A stretch of DNA of 64,000 nucleotides from Dendrophyllia cribrosa (taxonomy: Eukaryota > Cnidaria > Anthozoa > Scleractinia > Dendrophylliidae), in NCBI GenBank assembly GCA_024195265.1, contig JAJLRJ010000008.1, forward strand, positions 4,648,001 through 4,712,000, in the 5' to 3' direction. The notes beneath the pieces were generated by a model. The model had not been told where the DNA came from and did no database searches. It worked only from the letters and a program-made list of their open reading frames with translations. A program made the translations under genes and the position numbers. The stretch's first letter is position 1, and each line of letters starts with the position of its first letter. Positions 47,307 to 58,121 of this stretch are shown piece by piece.

Positions 47307-50300
47307 ATGGCACAACCACGGCAACGAAGACGACGTGATGCCGATCAACGCGAGCTGATTGCCTGGCTGGACGAACTGGCACGAAATCTCGAGCGAATCG
47401 AGCCTGCCGAGGACAATAATGCTGGGTGAACCTCAAAACAACCTCCCGGATCTAGATTTCGAACAACTTGTTCAAATCTATAATCGGGTTGACCGAGGAG
47501 TTGAACACGGCAGACGAACACTCCAGTTCCGGTTTGTAAACGGACTCGAAAACTCTCTTGTCGCCAGAATTTTGAACAAAATCAAGCAAAATGTTCACAC
47601 ACGGCACGCAATCAAGTTAATCTTCTCAGTCGAGCTGCGAAACACTGAAACGAGGAGTTGAGAAGTTTTTATCAAAACAATCGAACCGGGCCTTGGCTAG
47701 CCACTCTCTCCGAGACACGACAGTGGTTGCAATCTCAGGAAGAGCTTCGTCTTCAAAACGCAAGACTCAAAAGGCCTGACACCAAAATGGGTTTATGAAC
47801 GCACCGTCCTGCTCGAGGTCAAAGTCATTTTGGATCGACAACCCTTGCAAATAGGCCTCGGACGTCCCTGATTGGATTCGCAACAAAAGAGAAGTCATTG
47901 CCCTTGACAATTTCAACGACAATCTTTGTCTCTTTCGTTGCTTGGCTGTCCATCGAGGAGCTCGTAGATTCAACACTCGCAGAACCAGAGAACTCGCGGA
48001 AAGCTTCTTCGCAGTTTATCCGGGGCTTCGAGGCCAGCTAAATTTGCGGCACTTCTCCAAAATCGAAAGCATTTCAAGCAAGGAATTGCCGCATATCTTG
48101 TTCCCCAATGGTGACTTCATTTTATATCACACCCTGCGAATTACGACAAGGTGGGCGCTCCAACCATGACTGTCGGTATTCATATGGGCCACTCCTTCTT
48201 GATCACCAATATCAATAAAGTCACAAACAATTACACTTGTGGCGAGTGCGGTGGGAGGTTCACACGGGCTGATACTTGAAGCGCCACTCCAAGACGTGTA
48301 CTCGTGGCCAAACCAAAATCGACTGCCCCGGGAAACGTGTCCTCCCTCCGGAGTCAGCTTTTGAGAAAGCCTTTTACCCAGAAGGTGGTTTCGGTGTCAA
48401 GGGTGTGTGCTGGCTGGAGTGGGAGGCGAAGCAGCGTGGCATTCACATCCACCATCACAGATGCGGCCATGGTGGTGAGAGCTATATTGTGGGGCTCCAG
48501 TCGACGGCTATCACCCAGAAAGCAAGACAGTTTTTCAGTTCCACGGTTGTCACTGGCACGGTTGCGAGGAATGTTACCCCGAGGGACGAGGGACGAAGTT
48601 ATGTTGACCGAAGGGGCAACACAATCACAAGGACGATTGCTTACCAAAAGACTCTGCAACGAACTCAGTTGCTTCGAGACGCTGGGTACACCGTGGTGGA
48701 AAGGTGGGAACACGAAAAGCCTTCCCCCTGGTGGAATGATCGTTGCCCACAGAAAAGAAACAAAACATATCCCCACGCGATCGTCTACGACTTCGAAGCG
48801 TACCAGGACAAGACCAAGGCAGCTCGTCCGACACGCGATCTCTCTTATGAAAGCGAGCATGTGCCCATCTCAGTCTCCATTGCCGACACGTTGAACCCTG
48901 AGCCTGAGTACATTTGCTCCAAAGATCCTGACGAGCTTATCGGGCTGTTTTATGCCTCCCTGGAGCGGCGAAGCGCAGCCATCCGAGAGGTGTGGCTGCA
49001 AAATACATGCCCCCAGACCTTGAGAATCTTCCTGAGAAGCAACTCAAGCTCATCGACAAATGGTGCAACCAAGTGCCTGTGGTCGGCTTCAACTCAGGCC
49101 ATTACGATCTCAAGCTTATCCGCAAGTACTTTGTTTCTCATTTCGCTCAAGAGAACGGGGTCTTCGCCGCGGAGAAAAGGGGCGCATCATGTTCATCAAC
49201 ACTCCCAGCTACAAGTTCTTGGACATCATGAATTATTTGGCCCCAGGCATCACGTACGACAAGTGGGTCAAGACGTATGGAGCGACACAGACCAAGTCCT
49301 GGCTCCATACGAGTGGTTTGACAGCGCTGACAAGCTGGATTACCCGGGGCTTCCTCCATACGAGTGCTGGTACTCACAACTCAAAAAGCCTTCGTTCTTT
49401 CTCCAAGGAGCACGAAGAATGCAATCGCATCTTCCACGAGAAAGGCATGAAGACATTCGGAGACTGGCTGGAGTATTACAACAATCTAGACGTGTCTCCC
49501 TTCCTCGAAGCTCTCCAAACGATGAAGGCTTTTACACGGGCCTCGGGGTGGACATCTTCAAAGACGCGGTCTCCTTGCCAGGAGTATCAATGCAATACGT
49601 CTTGCGAGGCTCATTTTGGAGGACGCAATGCTCCAGCTATACGCCCCCGGCCCAGAAGCTTACGCCATGCTGAAGGGGGCTGTGGTTGGCGGGCCAAGCC
49701 TGGTCTTCACCCGCAAACACGTGCGCGGCGAAACCCGCATCCGTTCTCACAAATACGACTTAGCCGCATCACGAAACGGATTGTGGGGTTCGATGCTAAC
49801 TCCCTTTACCCAAGCACGATGCTGCAGGAGATGCCCTGTGGTAAAGAGAAGGTTGTGCATTACAATCCCGGTGCAGGCGGCGAGATCTTGAAATGAATCT
49901 GCATACAGGCAGGTGGTTCGGGTTTGCGGAAGTGGACATCGAAGTCCCCCGAGAGTTGTGGGAGCAGTTCGAAGAGTTTCCCCGCTCTTCATCAAGCAGT
50001 GCCTGACGAATTTGTTCCACAGCATATGCACGATTACCTCCAAGAAAGTGGCCGAACCCGCTTTCCCGACCAGAAAAAGCTTCTGGGTGTGTTGTCAGCG
50101 AAAAAGATGCTGATCTACGCCCCCTCTTGAAGTGGTATCTCAACATCGGGCTCAAGATCACGGCAGTCTACCGCACGATCGATTACATACCCAAAAGCTC
50201 TTCGACTGGTTCGTTCGCGAGGTCGCCGACAACCGAAGGAAAGGCGACGCTGACAGGAGAAGGCACTGCTTGCTGAAGTGTTCAAGCTCTTGGCAACAGC

Positions 50301-51039
50301 GCTTACGGCAAGTTCATCGAAGCTGTGGAGCGCCAGAACGAACGTTGTACACAACTGACGAGGACGAGGTCGACAAGAATCTCCGCTCACCCTTGTTCGA
50401 TGATCTCGAAGAGATTGGAGATGCTTACAAGATCGAGCTGCGCAAGCAAAGGTCACAATCGACCGCCCTTTTCAAGTGGGCATTGTTGTGTACCAACTTG
50501 CCAAGCTCGCATGCTGGAGTTCTATTACGACTTCCTAGATTACTTCATCGACAGGCGCGACTTCGAGCTCATCCAGATGGACACGGACAGCATGTACTTC
50601 GCTCTTGCGCACGACACTCTGGAAGAGGCCGTTCGCCCGGAACTTCGCGACCAGTTCGAGGCGGAGAAGAAGAATTGGTTGGCGTGGGACAAGTGGAGCG
50701 GCAGAGAGCCGGGCTTGTTCAAGCTTGAGAAGGAAGGCACACGGGCCATCGCCCTGTGCAGCAAGTGTTATTACGTAGAAAACGAGGCTAGCGGCGAGGC
50801 CAAGATGTCCTCCAAGGGCGTCAACAAGAAGCAGAACGAGCTTCGCTGGGAAAGGTACGAAAGAGCCTGCAGGGGGCAGGGACATGGCCACCAACAGGGG
50901 CTTCGAATGCACAACGGGCCATGTTCACATACAGCAGCACAAGCTGGGCCTTTCCGCTTATTACGACAAGCGTTGGGTGCTGCCAGACGGCATCCACACA
51001 GAACCAATCGAGTTTCACAACCCAGCTGGGGGCAACTGA
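47307..51039 (+). pseudogene. Protein-primed DNA polymerase B, frame-broken copy
   Basis: Inverted counterpart of 1187-4972, with the same start at the TIR edge and stop at 51037-51039. Numerous single-base gains and losses break the frame, the first near 47428, others near 47650, 47870, 48280, 49175, 49395 and 49860-50500. Intact pieces still show exonuclease motif DFE (near 48800), FNSGHYD (near 49090) and polymerase motif C MDTDSMY (near 50577). At the site of the left copy's TGA this copy has TGG. As read it cannot make polymerase. Whether that reflects decay or uncorrected long reads cannot be told from the sequence alone. Confidence 0.88.
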
Positions 51040-51987
51040 GTGCCCGGGGCACAACCATCAACTCCTCACGAACAAACCCTCTCTTGGGCCGTCGTAGAGA
51101 TAATACACGACAGGCGCATCTGGCTTGGTGACAACCTTCTCAATGTTGTGGACCTTCAAAGACCAGATCGGATCAGTCGCACGCCTCCCACCCCCTTCAG
51201 CTCACCGGGAATAAAGATATCTCACACTCACCCGGGGAGGGAGCTTCTTCTCATTCACCCCAACAGGCCTAGCATATGGAGTCGCGGGCTTGGAGATATT
51301 GCTTTCTCTTTGATTGCTTGAGCGGGCTTCTTGCCAGTGAGTCTTGTTACTTCATTGTTCAAGGCCGAGACAACATCTGGCAGTCTTTTGACCCAAGCAG
51401 TCGAACGGCCAGAGGGCATATTCATTTCAACGGCATACTGATAACCAAACAGCTTTCAGCCAGGGTGCGATTGAATCTCTCCACAATTGCTTGGTCTCTG
51501 TGGATATCAACCCGCCCGCGACGAATGGTCGTTTTGTTGTTTTCCATGTCTTAGTCACAGCCCCCATAAACTCTTTCCCAGGGTCAACTTGCAAGAGTTG
51601 AGGCCATTTCAAAGGCCCACGTCTGTAAATCCTGAAATGCTTGAGACTTCTTCAGACTCTTTCGAAGTCAGAGGCTCTGCTGCTTTGAAACGGCTAGCCA
51701 CATCACAAGGGTTAATGCGTATTTGTAAACCTTTCTCCCGAGGAAGTTTGTCGTGGGGCAGGAAGAGAAGATCTGCTTGATGCACTGCATTGGGTGATGA
51801 GACATCAAACTTGGGCCGAGGGATAGGCGTGGCGCTGGGAGGTAAACTTGCCAAAGGGCTTGTTTGACCAGCCATTTCTTTGCGACATCATCAGAGACCT
51901 TGGCCGCTGCAGCTAGCTTTTTGACAGCGGCAAGACCTTTCCAATACCCTTTCGGCTGTAATAGATCTTTGAGAGTTTGGCCTCCAT
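51015..51987 (-). pseudogene. Polinton integrase, frame-broken copy
   Basis: Counterpart of 222-1211. The start at 51987 follows CATATATACCCC closely. Several indels split it into frames 51609-51875 and 51427-51612, among others, so the three catalytic acidic residues no longer lie in one frame. It overlaps the polymerase gene end by 25 bp, as in the left copy. Confidence 0.85.
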
Positions 51988-52005
51988 AGGGGTATATATG
52001 TTTGT

Positions 52006-52440
52006 TTACAGAAAGCGATAAGCCGCATACCCACCCGCAAGCAGGGTGCCTCCAATGAACGCAAGTTCACCATTCTGTTGTTGTGGGCTGGGCTTGTAGA
52101 AGTCCGAGAAGACAGGCTCTTTGTGTCTTTGATTTGTTTATCTGGTTGTGTTTGGTGCATCTGGTTATACAAGACCAGGGCTTGGTCGGTGGTTTGGAAG
52201 TTTTTGCTAGCTTGGTGTTTAATCCGATCGTTGGCTGCAATCCAGTCGAGGAGCTTGGTGCGGTCCTTCTGGTATTTGGCGTAAGCCGCTTGGTATTGTT
52301 CCAGGGCGCGGTCATGTCGATTTTCTCATCCATTGCTGCCTTTCCGTTATCACCAGACAGATATTCGCGAGATAATTGCCGCCAGTGAAAGCGGCCGCAT
52401 TAAGAACAGCGCCAAGGGCCATTATTGCAATCGAAGCCAT
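52006..52440 (-). pseudogene. Polinton small membrane protein, frame-broken
   Basis: Counterpart of the partial gene at 1-192, here with its ATG at 52440. An N-terminal Ala-rich hydrophobic stretch, a polar Gln/Lys-rich middle and a C-terminal hydrophobic anchor are spread over different frames. GTATACACACGACCACA precedes the ATG. The family is not recognised. The two hydrophobic ends suggest a membrane or virion-membrane protein. Confidence 0.5.
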
Positions 52441-52645
52441 TGTGGTCGTGTGTATACATATGTTTTTTACATGTTGTCTGGGAGGATTTTCTGATCTCGA
52501 GATATTTCTTCAGCGCGATGCTGCCAGCCATGACGGCTGTGAAGTTCTCTTTGATGGTCTTTTTCCCAATCCAACCAATACCGGCGACAAGGCCAGTTAT
52601 TGTTGCGGCGTCGAGGATAGACTTCACAAGCTTGTTGTCAGACAT
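52400..52645 (-). CDS. Polinton small hydrophobic protein
   Basis: The frame of up to 81 residues starts MSDNKLVKSILDAAT, has a Gly/Ala/Ile-rich hydrophobic segment (about 15-27) and then a Lys-rich part. The last 25 or so residues read into the promoter of the next gene, so the true stop is probably earlier and a frame error is likely near 52470. ATG at 52645 is preceded by GTATACTGCACACAAACC. Probable one-span membrane protein of unknown role. Confidence 0.45.
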   Translation of the reverse strand: MSDNKLVKSILDAATITGLVAGIGWIGKKTIKENFTAVMAGSIALKKYLEIRKSSQTTCKKHMYTHDHNGFDCNNGPWRCS

Positions 52646-52686
52646 GGTTTGTGTGCAGTATACATATGATTTTTATTTTTTCTGAC

Positions 52687-52881
52687 TCAGACTCGAGCCT
52701 CGGCATCGGCATTGGGGGTCCTCGGGCTCAGGCCCGGCTCAGGCTCTGGCTCGGGCGGCTCGTTGTGTCTGTTCATTGCCAATCCAAGAATTGTTTTTAA
52801 CGGAGGCCACGCTAAGTTTGCCCCAAAAAGAAGCACACCTCCGATTGCAGCACCAGTCATGATCCCCTGTAAAAAATCCAT
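52687..52881 (-). CDS. Polinton small membrane protein (64 aa)
   Basis: Starts MDFLQGIMTGAAIGG. One hydrophobic segment covers residues 3-32; the tail is Pro/Glu-rich (EPPEPEPEPG). ATG at 52881 follows TATATACTGGAC. The frame is intact. Family not recognised. Confidence 0.55.
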   Translation of the reverse strand: MDFLQGIMTGAAIGGVLLFGANLAWPPLKTILGLAMNRHNEPPEPEPEPGLSPRTPNADAEARV

Positions 52882-52899
52882 GTCCAGTATATATGTGAT

Positions 52900-53364
52900 T
52901 TTGTTTTTTATTCCATTTTTTAATCCCTTGTCTTACCGGAATTCGAGATGGGGGCGGCGTTGCAGCTGGTGTGTCTGCTGGTGTGGCTGCGGGTGCTGCT
53001 GTTGGTGTGTTTGATTTGCGTCCGAACCTTTGCATTATAGCTTCGCGTTGGTAATAAACACCAGCAGCAGATACAACCAACCCTGCAACCCCCAGAATAT
53101 AAAAGATTGAGTTGCTGTCGCTGTCACTTGTTGTGTCACTTATTGCCCCACTTGTTGAGGGTGCAGGCTTTTGTTCTTCGGCCTTTTTCTTTGCTTCATG
53201 GGCCAGGCGGTTGCGTTCTGCTAGCCTTTTGCCAGAAGCAACGCGGCCGGGGTTCTTTTCTGTTGCGGGCTTTGTTTTCGGGGTCTCAGAGGTAACCCGT
53301 GCAGGTGTTGGAGTTGGAGTTTGAGTTTGAGTTTCTCAGGGATCGTCTCGAGTGGTGTGGTCAT
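52900..53364 (-). pseudogene. Polinton Pro/Thr-rich one-span membrane protein, frame-broken
   Basis: ATG at 53364 follows TATATACCTACG. A Thr/Pro-rich stretch leads to a Lys/Glu-rich region, an aromatic-Gly-Val transmembrane segment near 53070-53125 and an Ala/Thr/Pro-rich tail (about 52960-53010). At least one frame break lies near 53330. The apparent 3' frame runs on into the next gene, so the stop is unresolved. Architecture only; function unknown. Confidence 0.45.
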
Positions 53365-53444
53365 CGTAGGTATATATAGGATTTTTTAATTTATCTTGTG
53401 ATAAGTAAGCTGCCAGGTTCCAGCCAGGTTCCAGCCAGGTTCCT

Positions 53445-54056
53445 TCAAGGTTCCTGCGAGGTCAACACAGGTCCCAGCCCAACTTCATCAAAGCCCTCAA
53501 GTGGATAACCTTCACTGTCTCTTGCTGGATGTGTGGGTTGGGGTGGGGGTTCAGCCTTGTCAGGATCTCGGTCAAACTTGATGTGGTTTGTTGTGATGAG
53601 AGCAGCATTGGCAAGCGCCAGCCATCGCCCGCATCGCAGGGCAAGGCCCCCAGCAAGCTTTGCCAGCTCCTGGTTGATGATGTAGTTGTTCTTGAGTTCT
53701 TGCTGCAACTCCTTAACATCATCAATCGGGGCCGCCATACCAACGCCTTTGGCCACGAGAGTGATGGCGGAATCAATTAGGGATTCGGTCGTCTTATTGC
53801 CGACGTAGGTCTCGTACCTTTTGCAGTACTTCTCAACGTCCTTGTCTGACAACCGCGCCGCATGATCGTGTGTGAGCTGCACGCCGATAGCTTCCTTTGC
53901 CTTGCAAGTTGAAACAAGGATTGCAAGACTCTCACGTTTGGCAGGAATGCTATTGTCACCAACTAGCCCTGTGGGAGGTGCGGCACCAGGGGTGGCCTCC
54001 AGCATCTGCATTACTTCGTCCAAGTTGACCTGGTCTTCAGCGGCTTCTGCCATCAT
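53445..54056 (-). CDS. Conserved-type Polinton protein, about 203 aa, unknown
   Basis: The start is taken as MMAEAAEDQ at 54056 because GTATACCC lies 3-10 bp upstream; an upstream extension of the frame to 54131 would cross that motif. The N-terminal half is acidic and helical, followed by KCAKEA-like and YCKRYETYVG stretches. A hydrophobic Leu/Ala-rich helix lies near 140-165, and the tail is Pro/Asp/Glu-rich. The frame is intact. It lies in the structural block next to the packaging ATPase. A virion role is plausible but not shown. Confidence 0.6.
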   Translation of the reverse strand: MMAEAAEDQVNLDEVMQMLEATPGAAPPTGLVGDNSIPAKRESLAILVSTCKAKEAIGVQLTHDHAARLSDKDVEKYCKRYETYVGNKTTESLIDSAITLVAKGVGMAAPIDDVKELQQELKNNYIINQELAKLAGGLALRCGRWLALANAALITTNHIKFDRDPDKAEPPPQPTHPARDSEGYPLEGFDEVGLGPVLTSQEP

Positions 54057-54081
54057 CAGGGTATACATATGTGTTTGTTTT

Positions 54082-54327
54082 CTATTTTTCAATAATTCTC
54101 TTGATGTCTGGCAAAAGGGTTTCAAGCTCACGTATAAGCCCCGCCATGGTGTCTGGCATAGAATTCAACCGCAAGGGATATCTGGCCAGAAGCATGAGAC
54201 GCAGATCTTCCTCACCCGCGGCTTTGATAATTTTGTTTTGCGCATCAAGTGTGTGTTTGTGCAATTCATCCAAAAGCTGTGAGAGCACAGTCAACTTGTG
54301 TAGGCTGGTTGGCGCATTTATGGCCAT
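54082..54327 (-). CDS. Small helical Polinton protein (81 aa)
   Basis: Starts MAINAPTSLHKLTVLSQ and is predicted almost fully helical, Leu-rich with heptad-like spacing (LIRELETLLPDIKRIIEK at the end). ATG at 54327 follows ACACACATATATACC by no more than 2 bp. Frame intact; family not recognised. Confidence 0.6.
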   Translation of the reverse strand: MAINAPTSLHKLTVLSQLLDELHKHTLDAQNKIIKAAGEEDLRLMLLARYPLRLNSMPDTMAGLIRELETLLPDIKRIIEK

Positions 54328-54344
54328 GGTATATATGTGTGTTT
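54328..54344 (-). promoter_or_regulatory. Promoter-like motif abutting a start codon
   Basis: Read on minus: AAACACACATATATACC then ATG. This is the clearest example of the motif shared by most genes of the element. Confidence 0.5.
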
Positions 54345-55104
54345 AAACTTTGTACTCAATTCCATACGGGTGCCTAAGAGAGAAAACCAGGTGGGAGAAC
54401 TTGCGGGATTTGAGCCTTGCAATAAGCTCTTTATACTCCTCGTGGGAGAGCTCGCCGGCATAGTATTCGAAGATGGCCTTGGTGGTCTTGCTGGAGGGCG
54501 TGTAAAAGAGAACGATCGCTGCAATGTTATCGCGATATGGCTTGGCAATGCTGGTCTGGTGATCTGCTGGGTCAAGACCCACACGGATATGCCGTCATGC
54601 CTTGCGCTGAACCCCAGATTGACCAGCTGACTCGTGCGGCCTTTGACATCTTTGGAGGCGGCGCAGTCATCGAGAATGAACAAAGTGTTGGTGCATGTGA
54701 AAAAGAAGCTCGCCAGCTTCAACCAGGCTTCGATCTCATGCTGTTGGCAGACAATCACGAAGATGTGCGGATCGCGGTCCACGAAGCCATCGTATGTCTT
54801 GTTCTTAACAAATGTGGGGCAGAATAAAACGATGTAATCAAAACAACCCCTAAAGGGGCCTCGCAGTTGGGAGAGAAGATGCTGTGTCGTGCCAGAGTTA
54901 GTGGGGCCCACGATTAAAGCGTTGAATGGCAGCTTTCTTGGGTCCATAACCAGCCGCTATATTAGTTGGTTCATGTGTTGGTGGGGAGGGGGCCTTTGCC
55001 AGAAGTCTTAGTATTTCATTGTGTGATAGAGTTCTGGTAGATGGCAGTGGAGCCGGCTTGGCATAGAAGTTGATCTTGTTTGTGGCTTGTGGTTTTGTGG
55101 CCAT
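54343..55104 (-). pseudogene. Polinton genome-packaging ATPase (FtsK/HerA type), frame-broken
   Basis: Would pump element DNA into capsids. The P-loop reads GPTNSGTTQHLL, with Thr where the catalytic Lys of GPTNSGKT is expected. Walker B is LFILDDCAAS, followed by GFSARHDGISVWVLTQQ, which is typical of the family. A frame break near 54545 puts the C-terminal 65 or so residues in another frame (54343-54540). An N-terminal part (55104-54900, starting MATKPQATNK) is also in another frame; it is included because the promoter-like CATATTATATG lies before 55104. As read it is inactive. Confidence 0.82.
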
Positions 55105-55155
55105 GGGGCTGGTGGGCATATAATATGCGTGTGTTATTCATTTGCGTGCGTTTAC

Positions 55156-56405
55156 TTAGTACTGTACCGATTCCAGCTGCTTGCCCAAGATGTTCATCTG
55201 TGAGTCTGAGATGGTGAAAATGTGGCAGTTTGCGGTTCCCGAGCCTGTGCCGTTTCGTTCGATCTCGAGTTGCACGCCATCCTGTGTGTTGACAAGTCGC
55301 TGGCCGTTGCCGTGCAGGGCTGTGTCGGCCATGGACCGCAGGTCAATCCAGAGGCCAAACTTGTTGCCTGTGAGATATTTGGTCAAGTTCATGTTGGGCC
55401 TGCCGTCCGTGTGTGGGGTAAAATGCCGGGTTATCTCTCTCCACATGTCAGTACCACTGATGCCCTCGTTGTAGATCCTGTTTGGAACACCGTTGACTGT
55501 GACCTTCACTTTGGTGATGTCGGGGTTGAAATAGCTCTCAGAGTCCCTGGCACCCGCTACATAGGGATTGATGAACAGAAAGAGGATGCCCTTGAGAGAC
55601 CGGCGCTGTGGGTTAACCCGAAGATTCAGCCGAGTGTCAACGCCTTTTGTGAAGGGATGAACCCGATCTCGCATTACGAGGTCATAAGCGAACTCCTTGC
55701 CGCTAGTGTAAGCGCTTGTTGCTTCGTCGGCCAGACTCTTACTTCTGATCGTCTCATACTCCAGCTGGATGTTTTCCAACTTGTACAAGAGCTTGCTTGT
55801 GTCTGAGCCCCGGACAACTTGGCTTGCGGGGGCAAGGGTTAGTTCGAAGACCAGATCGTTAAATAACGCTTGAGGGTATATGATTCCGTGATCAGTTAGG
55901 ATTTGGTGATCCAGTTTGATGCGATACTTATTCTTGTATATTGTCTCCAGCTTGTTCTCTGCATCCATGCTGGAGGTCTTCTTGTCGCCAGCACCAGAGC
56001 GGATCTTACACAAATCCACACTCTGGATGCCCTCCATAAGCATGTTGTCCCGCTCATCGGTTGATTTGAATAGGTCTTCGAAGATCTTGTAGATGTCGTA
56101 CCCAACCGTGTCCTGGACAGTGGTGGCGGCAAACTTAACAACAAACCTGTCCACCAGGGCCCGAGAAACATTTTGCACGAGATAGTTGTTTGCATGGCCG
56201 CCGGAGAGATTGATGTTAAACACCAGTGCAAGTGAGCCGGACACAATGACATCGTGCTCGCCCGGCTTGGGCACCGAGACGTACAGTGTCTCACCGGGTT
56301 GGCCTCAGAAGGGTTGAATGTGATGCGCTTGACGGTTCGCTCTGCCTTCATGACGCCCAGTGTCTTTTCACTGTGAGATGGAAGTAAATTCGGTTGCACA
56401 GCTAT
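55156..56405 (-). pseudogene. Probable major capsid protein of the Polinton
   Basis: Most of the gene is one open frame of 372 residues (55156-56274), rich in beta-type segments. It has a central LENIQLEYETI stretch where double jelly-roll capsid proteins join their two barrels, and RVNPQRRSLKG, MNLTKYLTG and ISDSQMNI further on. The N-terminal 40 residues (to 56399) are in another frame, with a break near 56295. The expected start codon after TATATACC reads ATA (56403-56405). Capsid assignment rests on size, beta-rich pattern and position next to the ATPase. The gene at 58122-59673 is the alternative. Confidence 0.55.
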
Positions 56406-56447
56406 GGTATATATTTGTGTTTTTTAAATTTATATTTATATATCATC

Positions 56448-57893
56448 ATGGCAGAAGGCGGATATGATCCAACTGATGAGGCGACTGACAAAGACCCTCT
56501 CATCCCAGGCACGCGAGATGGCGGCGATGACGATGACGAGGTTGAAGTTATGTGGAATCAAATGCCAGAAGAAGAACGGCAAGGAGCCCACCGATGGGTC
56601 CAGGACACAACGCAACCCTTTGAACCAGGTGCGCTTCCACCCCGGCTGGTGAACAAGTGCCTTTAGCCACAAGAACAAGGTTGCCCTCAGAACAACAAGG
56701 CCCCCGCACTGAAGAAACCTCTTTCATTGAGGGTGCTACTCAAGGCATGACATTAATGGAATCCATGGTATGGAGAGAGATTGGTGCTGAATACCCAGAT
56801 GCAGATGTACCGAAAGTTAAGTTTAGGTACGCGAGGGCACCCAGATCAGGGGCGCTGTTATCGAGGTGAGTATGAGGGGCAAAGATAAATGGTATAGGCT
56901 TTCAACACAAAGCCATGGGGATACACAAAAGACTTTCAACACTAATCTTACCAAAGAGATCAAAGCTGCTCTCGGAAAGTCTGTGGATGAAGAGTTAAAT
57001 GACACAAATGCTGCACTTCAAGCAAATCAAAAAGAACTGGAAGCCAAAGAAAAAGAACTACAACAACTGGAACAAAAGGCTGCTGATGATGCACAAAAAC
57101 TTCGCCGCGACATAGAGGCCAGCAGCAATAAAAAAGAAAAGTATGAGGACCAGATTCGGAACAGGAAGATGCACATGGGCCACTGGATACGGAGGCAATA
57201 CAAAGACTGAAAAATGAAAAGAGAGCTCTGAAGTTGAGGAACAAGCTAAACGAAAAGAACTGGACAAGGTGCAAAAGCTGCCCAACAAGCAGACAAACTA
57301 CGAAAAGACATCGACAAAATCGTGCTTGACAAAAGGGGTTTAACCAGACGCTTAGAGGAACTTGAGCAAAAAAGGACGCCATAAAACCTCTGGACGAACT
57401 GAAACAGAACAAAGAAGAGCTTGAACGACAGATCGCAGATGACAGACTCGTCATAAGGCTGAGGACACGTCTCCCTCTGAAAGAGAAGCAGCGGAAGCCC
57501 GGGTTGCTGAGCGAGAAGAAGAGCTGGCAAGAGTCAATACAGAAATTGAGGTGCGGGAAAGGGGCCTGTCTTTGAGGAGAGGGTCAGAGAAATCTTCAAG
57601 AAATACGGATGGACCCTGCAAGCGATTGTTCTGGCAGCTGGCATCACCATCAGCGCTGTGGTACTCGCCACCTTGAACGGCCTGGCAAAGGCCACCAAGG
57701 CTATTGGAAATGGGCTTAAAGAGCTTGGCAAAAAGGCAGCCAGCGCCTGCCTGGCCTCATTGGCTCAATTGTGAGCTTCATCTTCAAAGCGGCTGGGTCG
57801 GTCATCTCCTTTCTGGGTGAACACGCCTGGCTGCTCATCCTTGCCGTGGTGGCCTTCCTTGTTGAAAGGATCACCAAGCGTGCGAAGTCTTGA
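56448..57893 (+). pseudogene. Polinton coiled-coil protein with hydrophobic C-terminal segments, frame-broken
   Basis: ATG at 56448 follows TTATATATC. The N-terminus is very acidic (GDDDDEVEV). A long Lys/Glu/Gln coiled coil (about 56950-57560) leads to two or three hydrophobic helices near 57610-57885, ending VERITKRAKS. Frame breaks lie near 56660, 56870, 57190, 57270, 57380 and 57740. A coiled coil next to amphipathic and membrane helices suggests membrane-penetrating or bridging activity. That is inference, and I do not recognise a named family. Confidence 0.55.
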
Positions 57894-58121
57894 ACACTTA
57901 TCTGACCAAACGAAAATGCCTGCCAAAGCAAGCGCACCCACAGCAATGAGTGCCTTGTTTACGTGATGCGGTCGGGCTGTGGTGTGGGGTGGTGTGTGGG
58001 CTGTGGTGCGGGTGGGGTGTGGGGCTGGTTGTGGTGTGGTGTGGCCTTTGGTTTGGGCGCGATGCCCTGTGCCTGTGTGGCCTGTTTATGTATCGGGTTT
58101 GATGGGTGACTGTTTGGTGGA
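57894..58121 (-). other. His/Pro/Thr-rich stretch, probably not a gene
   Basis: GT-rich low-complexity DNA (GGTGTGGGG repeats) gives Pro/His-rich frames on the minus strand. No start context. Confidence 0.4.

Noticed and set aside
52739..53080. 113-codon frame as an independent gene
   Set aside because: It begins inside the membrane protein that starts at 53364 and runs through the next gene's promoter and start; it is a piece of a frame-broken gene.
54082..54630. Plus-strand frames opposite the ATPase and small genes
   Set aside because: Shadows of the minus-strand coding regions with no family features.
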